From contig NZ_LTAW01000004.1 of the NCBI RefSeq assembly GCF_001639725.1, positions 62,001-126,000 of the forward strand: 64,000 nt of DNA, given 5' to 3'. The notes below the pieces were generated by a model. The model had not been told where the DNA came from and made no database searches. It saw only the letters and a program-made list of their open reading frames with translations. Source of the stretch: Marinomonas atlantica (GTDB lineage: Bacteria; Pseudomonadota; Gammaproteobacteria; Pseudomonadales; Marinomonadaceae). The first letter of the stretch is position 1, and every line of letters begins with the position of its first letter. Position numbers and translations under genes: made by a program. Positions 59,545 to 64,000 of this stretch are shown piece after piece.

Positions 59545-61758
59545 ATGGATAACTTAAGTCAGTTTAATGATGCCTTTTTTGAAGAGGCTCAAGAGCACTT
59601 AGAAACAATGGAAACATTGTTACTGGATTATAACGTTGATGCTCCAGACATTGAGGAGCTTAACAGTGTATTCCGGGCCGCCCACTCCATAAAAGGGGGG
59701 AGTGCAATTTTTGGCTTTACTGCCATGACTGGGTTAACTCATGTCATGGAAAATATGTTGGATTTGGCTCGAAATGAGGAGCTTGAATTAACAAATGAAC
59801 TGATTACGGTCTTACTCGAAACGGTAGATGTACTTAAAGATATTCTCAATAGGTACCGAAATGATGAAGAGATTGATTGGGATACAGTAGAAGTTAGTAA
59901 GCAGCGCTTAGAGAATGAGTTGGCCGCTGTTGCGAGTGGTTTGCCTGTTGAAAGTCCCAACGATATTGATTCAAGTGAGGCTTCTACCTCTGAGCCGGAT
60001 GAGGAAGATGGATTTGGGTTCTTTGAGGACGCACCATCTGATTCAGACGAAGATCAAGGCTTTGGTTTTTTTGATGATGAACCTCCTGTTCAAGTTGACT
60101 CATCTTCAAATGATGGTGACGGCTTTGGATTCTTTGATGAGAATATTTCTGCAGAGGCGTCTGAGACAGAGGATGATCAAGGTTTTGGTTTTTTTGATGA
60201 AAACAGCGAGCCTGAGTCTAATCAGCCTGATGAAGAAATAGAAGGTTTTGGCTTCTTTGACCAGGATGATCAACCTAACCCTGAAACGACCTCAGAAACT
60301 GTTGATCAGCTTGAGGGCGATAGCTCAGCAGAGCCGAAAAGTGCTCAATCAAAAGAAGAAGGTTATGGCTTCTTTGATGAAAAGATGAAAGCACGCCAAG
60401 TACAAGACAAAGTTGATAATGCGAATGGCTATGGGCTTTATCCCAAGAATGAAGGAAGTGCAGAAACACCTAAAAATGAGCTACAGTCTTCAAAACTCTC
60501 AACAAAATCTAAAGCACCTGCAAAAAGTGCAAGCGAAGCTAAAAATACCGAAGCCACCAGTATTCGTGTAGAAACGGTCAAAATTGATAAGTTGGTGAAT
60601 TTAGTTGGTGAGCTTGTAATTACTCAGTCTATGCTTAACTTGATTGGTAAAGATGTTCAGGAAGAGATAGCTGAGAAAATGCTGGGCGCATTAGCGGAGC
60701 TTGAGCGCAATACTCGAGAAATTCAAGAAGCCGTTATGTCTGTGCGCATGTTGCCGATCTCTTTTGTATTTAACCGGTTCCCACGTTTAGTTCGTGACTT
60801 GTCGGTCAAAATGGAGAAGCAAATAGAGCTTGTAATCGAAGGTGCGAGCACAGAGATTGATAAAAATTTAGTTGAAAAAATTTCCGATCCATTAACGCAT
60901 TTAATCCGCAACAGTGTTGACCATGGTATCGAAAGCCCCGAGATTCGTGCTGCTAGCGGGAAGTCTGAAAAAGGCACTGTTAGACTGTCAGCCGTTCAAA
61001 AAGGTGGGGAAATTGTTATTTCTATCTTGGATGACGGGGCAGGTTTGAATCGAGAAAGAATCGTTGCCAAAGCAGAGGAAAAAGGGATTGATTTACCAGA
61101 TCCTTTAACCGATGAAGCTGTCTGGCAACTTATTTTTGCACCTGGCTTTTCTACGGCGGCTGAGGTCACAGATGTCTCTGGTCGAGGTGTCGGTATGGAT
61201 GTTGTTCGTAGAAACATAGAGTCTCTAGGCGGTCGTGTTGAAATAAACTCTTCTCAGGGTATTGGAACTGAATTTGTTATCAGTTTGCCTTTGACGCTAG
61301 CGATCCTAGATGGCATGTGTGTACAAGCAGAAGAGCAAATCTTTGTCGTGCCTTTAGTAAACATAGTTGAAAGTATTCAACCTATGAACGACCAAATACG
61401 AGTCATTAAAGGCAGTAAAATTTTATGGGCTCGTGAAGAATATTGGCCCTTGGTTGATATTGGCAAACGACTCGGGGGGCGGGCAGAAAGCATCGATTCA
61501 CTAGATCTGACTCAAAGCATCGTCGTTTTGGTGGAAACGGCTAAAAGCAGATTCGGGTTAGTCGTCGATACGCTTGAAGGCCAACAGCAAGTAGTTATCA
61601 AAAGTTTAGAACGTCACTATCGCCGCGTTGATGGTGTGGCAGGTGCAACCATCATGGGGGATGGTGGCGTCGCGCTTATTCTCGATGTCGATTCATTGAC
61701 GCAATTTATTAGTTCAGATTTAGGAGGCGCATCATATGCCGTCAGAGCAGCAGGGTAA
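59545..61758 (+). CDS. cheA: chemotaxis histidine kinase CheA with GFGFF-repeat linker
   Basis: The protein has 737 residues. Hpt domain with His47 (AAHSIKGGSAIFGF), then an acidic linker (about 130-330) carrying seven G[FY]G[FL][FY] repeats at residues 156, 172, 193, 213, 234, 273 and 295. There is no recognisable P2 domain. Next come the P3 dimer helix (KIDKLVNLVGELVITQSML), the P4 ATPase (HLIRNSVDHGIE, DDGAGLN, GRGVGMDVVRRNI) and the P5 CheW-like end. It should phosphorylate CheY and perhaps the receiver-PP2C protein. It overlaps cheW by 23 bases. Confidence 0.95.
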   Translation: MDNLSQFNDAFFEEAQEHLETMETLLLDYNVDAPDIEELNSVFRAAHSIKGGSAIFGFTAMTGLTHVMENMLDLARNEELELTNELITVLLETVDVLKDILNRYRNDEEIDWDTVEVSKQRLENELAAVASGLPVESPNDIDSSEASTSEPDEEDGFGFFEDAPSDSDEDQGFGFFDDEPPVQVDSSSNDGDGFGFFDENISAEASETEDDQGFGFFDENSEPESNQPDEEIEGFGFFDQDDQPNPETTSETVDQLEGDSSAEPKSAQSKEEGYGFFDEKMKARQVQDKVDNANGYGLYPKNEGSAETPKNELQSSKLSTKSKAPAKSASEAKNTEATSIRVETVKIDKLVNLVGELVITQSMLNLIGKDVQEEIAEKMLGALAELERNTREIQEAVMSVRMLPISFVFNRFPRLVRDLSVKMEKQIELVIEGASTEIDKNLVEKISDPLTHLIRNSVDHGIESPEIRAASGKSEKGTVRLSAVQKGGEIVISILDDGAGLNRERIVAKAEEKGIDLPDPLTDEAVWQLIFAPGFSTAAEVTDVSGRGVGMDVVRRNIESLGGRVEINSSQGIGTEFVISLPLTLAILDGMCVQAEEQIFVVPLVNIVESIQPMNDQIRVIKGSKILWAREEYWPLVDIGKRLGGRAESIDSLDLTQSIVVLVETAKSRFGLVVDTLEGQQQVVIKSLERHYRRVDGVAGATIMGDGGVALILDVDSLTQFISSDLGGASYAVRAAG

Positions 61759-62218
61759 TGTTTCTTCTATGCCAACTCGCGAATTTTTAACGTTTGTTCT
61801 AGGTGATGAAACCTATGCTTTGGATATTATGACCGTAAAAGAAATTCGCGGTTATGAAGCAACAACTAAAATTGCAAATGCCCCGGACTTTATTAAAGGC
61901 GTAATTAATTTACGTGGTGATATCGTTCCAATTATTGATTTGCGTATTAAATTTGGTATTGGTGAAGCGACTTATAACGAATGGACGATCGTCATTATGC
62001 TCAATATCCACGAGCGTATAGTTGGTATTGTGGTTGACGGTGTCTCAGATGTAATGAATTTAGAAGAGGATGACATCAGACCAGCGCCAGAATTTGGTGT
62101 GGCGTTTGATAGTCAGTATCTACATGGCTTAGCGGCTTTGGAAGATCACATGGTGATCATTGTGGATATTGAAGCGCTTATTTCAAGTGATGAGTTAGGG
62201 ATTTTTGAAACTGCCTAG
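61736..62218 (+). CDS. cheW: CheW coupling protein
   Basis: The protein has 160 residues, with AGGAGG upstream of the ATG inside the cheA end. A single CheW domain: FLTFVLGDETYALDIMTVKE, then FIKGVINLRGDIVPIIDLRI and IVGIVVDGVSDVMNLEEDDI. It links CheA to chemoreceptors. Normal length. Confidence 0.94.
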   Translation: MPSEQQGNVSSMPTREFLTFVLGDETYALDIMTVKEIRGYEATTKIANAPDFIKGVINLRGDIVPIIDLRIKFGIGEATYNEWTIVIMLNIHERIVGIVVDGVSDVMNLEEDDIRPAPEFGVAFDSQYLHGLAALEDHMVIIVDIEALISSDELGIFETA

Positions 62219-62310
62219 TTAGGCAACGGTATTGCCACTTGGTGCTTATCATTCAAGGTTCTGTATAAGTGCCTTAATGACAACAAATTTAGGTAGGAAG
62301 GCTGAATATT

Positions 62311-64000
62311 ATGTTTAAAGGCTTATTTGCGAAACCATTAGAAGAGGGGCAAACTATTGTCTCTCAAACTGAGTTGATTAATTTACGAGGTCAACTTGAT
62401 GCACTGTCAAAATCACAAGCGGTTATCGAATTTGACTTAAAAGGTAATATCCTTTTTGCGAATGACAACTTTTTAAATGCACTTGGTTATTCTCTTGATG
62501 AGGTGGTTGGTAAACATCACAGCCTTTTCGTGGATAACGCTTACCGCAACAGTACTGAGTATCGTGATTTCTGGGCCAAACTTGCTCGTGGTGATTTTCA
62601 ATCGGGAGAGTTTTGTCGCATCACAAAACAAGACAAGCGAATCTGGATTGAGGCAAGCTATAATCCTATTTTTGATGAGGAAGGTAAGCCGTTTAAGGTT
62701 GTTAAATTTGCGTCTGACATTACTCAAAAGAAAAACGAATCTGCTGATTTTATTAGCCAGCTTGAAGCTATATCGAATGCGCAGGCAGTTATTTCATTTG
62801 ATCTTGACGGTAATATTCAAACTGCAAATAGCAACTTTTTAAGTGCCTTAGGCTATTCATTAGAAGAAGTTCGCGGTAAACATCACAGCATGTTTGTCGA
62901 CGAGGTATATCGTCAATCAGAAGAGTACCGAGATTTCTGGCGCAAGCTCAAGAGTGGCGAACATTTTGTGGGGCGCTTTCCTCGAGTTCGTAAAGACGGC
63001 AAAGTTATTTGGATTCAAGCTAACTACAGTCCTATTCGAGATGCACTGGGTAATCTCTATAAAGTAGTTAAGTATGCCACAGACATTACCGCTCAAGTTG
63101 AAGCGGAGCAGCAATTGCAGCTTGCGGTAGAAGAAGTCAACGAAGCCATTGAAGCAGCAGTATCGAATGATCTTACCAAGCGTGTACCTCTTGATGGTAA
63201 AACAGGCTCTTTGTTGGGATTATGCCAAGGTGTAAATGGCCTGCTTTTATCAATGACTGACATCATTGCTCAAATTAAAGACGCTTCTGATGCGGTTTAC
63301 ACCGGTGCGAGAGAAATTTCGAACGGCAATACTGACTTATCACGTCGTACTGAGCAGCAAGCGGCGAATCTTGAAGAAACGGCTTCAAGTATGGAGCAGA
63401 TAACCAGCACAGTTCGTCAAAATTCGAATAATGCTAAAGAAGCAACTGGACTTGCGCAAAATGCTGAAACAGTCGCTATGGCAGGCGGAGATTTGATTGA
63501 TGAGGTTGTTGTGACGATGGCTTCTATTAATGAGTCATCGCAAAAAATTTCCGATATCATTGGTATGATTGATGGTATTGCTTTCCAAACGAATATTTTG
63601 GCTCTGAATGCTGCCGTTGAGGCGGCTCGTGCGGGTGAGCAAGGCAGAGGTTTTGCTGTCGTTGCATCAGAAGTTCGAACATTGGCTCAGCGTTCTGCGA
63701 ATGCAGCAAAAGATATTAAAGGTTTAATTTCTGAATCGGGGGCGAAAATTTCAACGGGTAACGATCTGGTTGATAAATCAGGCAATACCATGAAAGAAAT
63801 CGTCGCAGCAATTAAGAAAGTAAGCAGTATTATGTCTGAAATCTCTTCAGCTTCAGTAGAGCAGTCTTCTGGCCTTGATGAAATTGGTAAAGCTGTTTCT
63901 CAAATGGATGAAATGACACAGCAAAATGCAGCCTTAGTAGAAGAAGCTGCTGCGGCATCTGAAAGCTTGCTGAATCAAGCGGATCAGTTGTCCACAAACA
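62311..64000 (+). CDS. PAS-PAS methyl-accepting chemotaxis protein (partial)
   Basis: 563 codons are open to the window edge; the 3' end is missing. AGGAAGG precedes the ATG. There are no membrane segments. Two PAS domains (about 30-140 and 150-265) are near copies, each with GYSLxEVxGKHHSxFVDxxY and YRDFWxKL. The signalling domain follows, with the canonical tip ([40 protein letters not shown]). This resembles cytosolic Aer/BdlA-type receptors that sense redox or oxygen through a cofactor. The usual cheR, cheD and cheB genes would be expected beyond the edge. Confidence 0.92.
   Translation, partial: MFKGLFAKPLEEGQTIVSQTELINLRGQLDALSKSQAVIEFDLKGNILFANDNFLNALGYSLDEVVGKHHSLFVDNAYRNSTEYRDFWAKLARGDFQSGEFCRITKQDKRIWIEASYNPIFDEEGKPFKVVKFASDITQKKNESADFISQLEAISNAQAVISFDLDGNIQTANSNFLSALGYSLEEVRGKHHSMFVDEVYRQSEEYRDFWRKLKSGEHFVGRFPRVRKDGKVIWIQANYSPIRDALGNLYKVVKYATDITAQVEAEQQLQLAVEEVNEAIEAAVSNDLTKRVPLDGKTGSLLGLCQGVNGLLLSMTDIIAQIKDASDAVYTGAREISNGNTDLSRRTEQQAANLEETASSMEQITSTVRQNSNNAKEATGLAQNAETVAMAGGDLIDEVVVTMASINESSQKISDIIGMIDGIAFQTNILALNAAVEAARAGEQGRGFAVVASEVRTLAQRSANAAKDIKGLISESGAKISTGNDLVDKSGNTMKEIVAAIKKVSSIMSEISSASVEQSSGLDEIGKAVSQMDEMTQQNAALVEEAAAASESLLNQADQLSTN

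Overview
The window looks like a chromosome segment of a marine gammaproteobacterium of the Oceanospirillales type, most likely Marinomonas or a close relative. The reasons are the gsk, trxB, ppa, ihfB-lapA-lapB-pyrF and uvrB genes, all typical of gammaproteobacteria, together with polar chemosensory genes and a cyanide-insensitive type cytochrome bd oxidase. This genus call is inference from gene content; no 16S gene is present.

Positions 1 to about 34,260 are the right-hand part of a podovirus-type prophage inserted at the 3' end of a tRNA-Ala(GGC) gene. Its left end lies outside the window. Reading rightwards there is a probable late promoter with two leader terminators, lysis genes (small membrane protein, T7-type amidase, holin), terminase, portal, scaffold and capsid, and head-tail adaptor genes. 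These are followed by a visibly AT-rich tail-fibre cassette with a phospholipase A2-like protein, then tail and fibre genes, small ejection proteins and a 2194-residue polyvalent protein thought to enter the host with the DNA. The right arm carries cargo: two exported proteins, a KilA-N antirepressor behind a c4-antisense-like RNA, a secreted HNH nuclease, a HEPN-type two-gene module and the integrase.

Positions 34,260 to 48,964 are ordinary chromosome. They hold an EAL-HDOD protein, tRNA-Leu, gsk, a moeB/thiF-type gene, trxB, ppa, ihfB-lapA-lapB-pyrF, a ComEA-like protein, a SulP transporter with a persulfide dioxygenase-type enzyme, uvrB, tRNA-Val and a lipoprotein.

Positions 49,000 to 55,220 form a coherent regulatory unit. 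A cio/cydAB operon carries a small membrane protein gene at each end. It is read from a near-consensus sigma-54 promoter facing two GTAAAC-N3-GTTTAC palindromes, and it is divergent from a histidine kinase and an NtrC-type activator. Just beyond the activator is a short remnant of a type I-F cas1 gene, followed by about 650 bp of AT-rich, gene-poor DNA.

Positions 56,028 to the end hold a chemosensory operon fused to a partner-switch module: an MCP-like protein, a STAS protein, a receiver-PP2C-kinase protein (HsbR/CrsR type), CheY, a CheA with a repeat-bearing linker, CheW, and a PAS-PAS chemoreceptor cut by the window edge.
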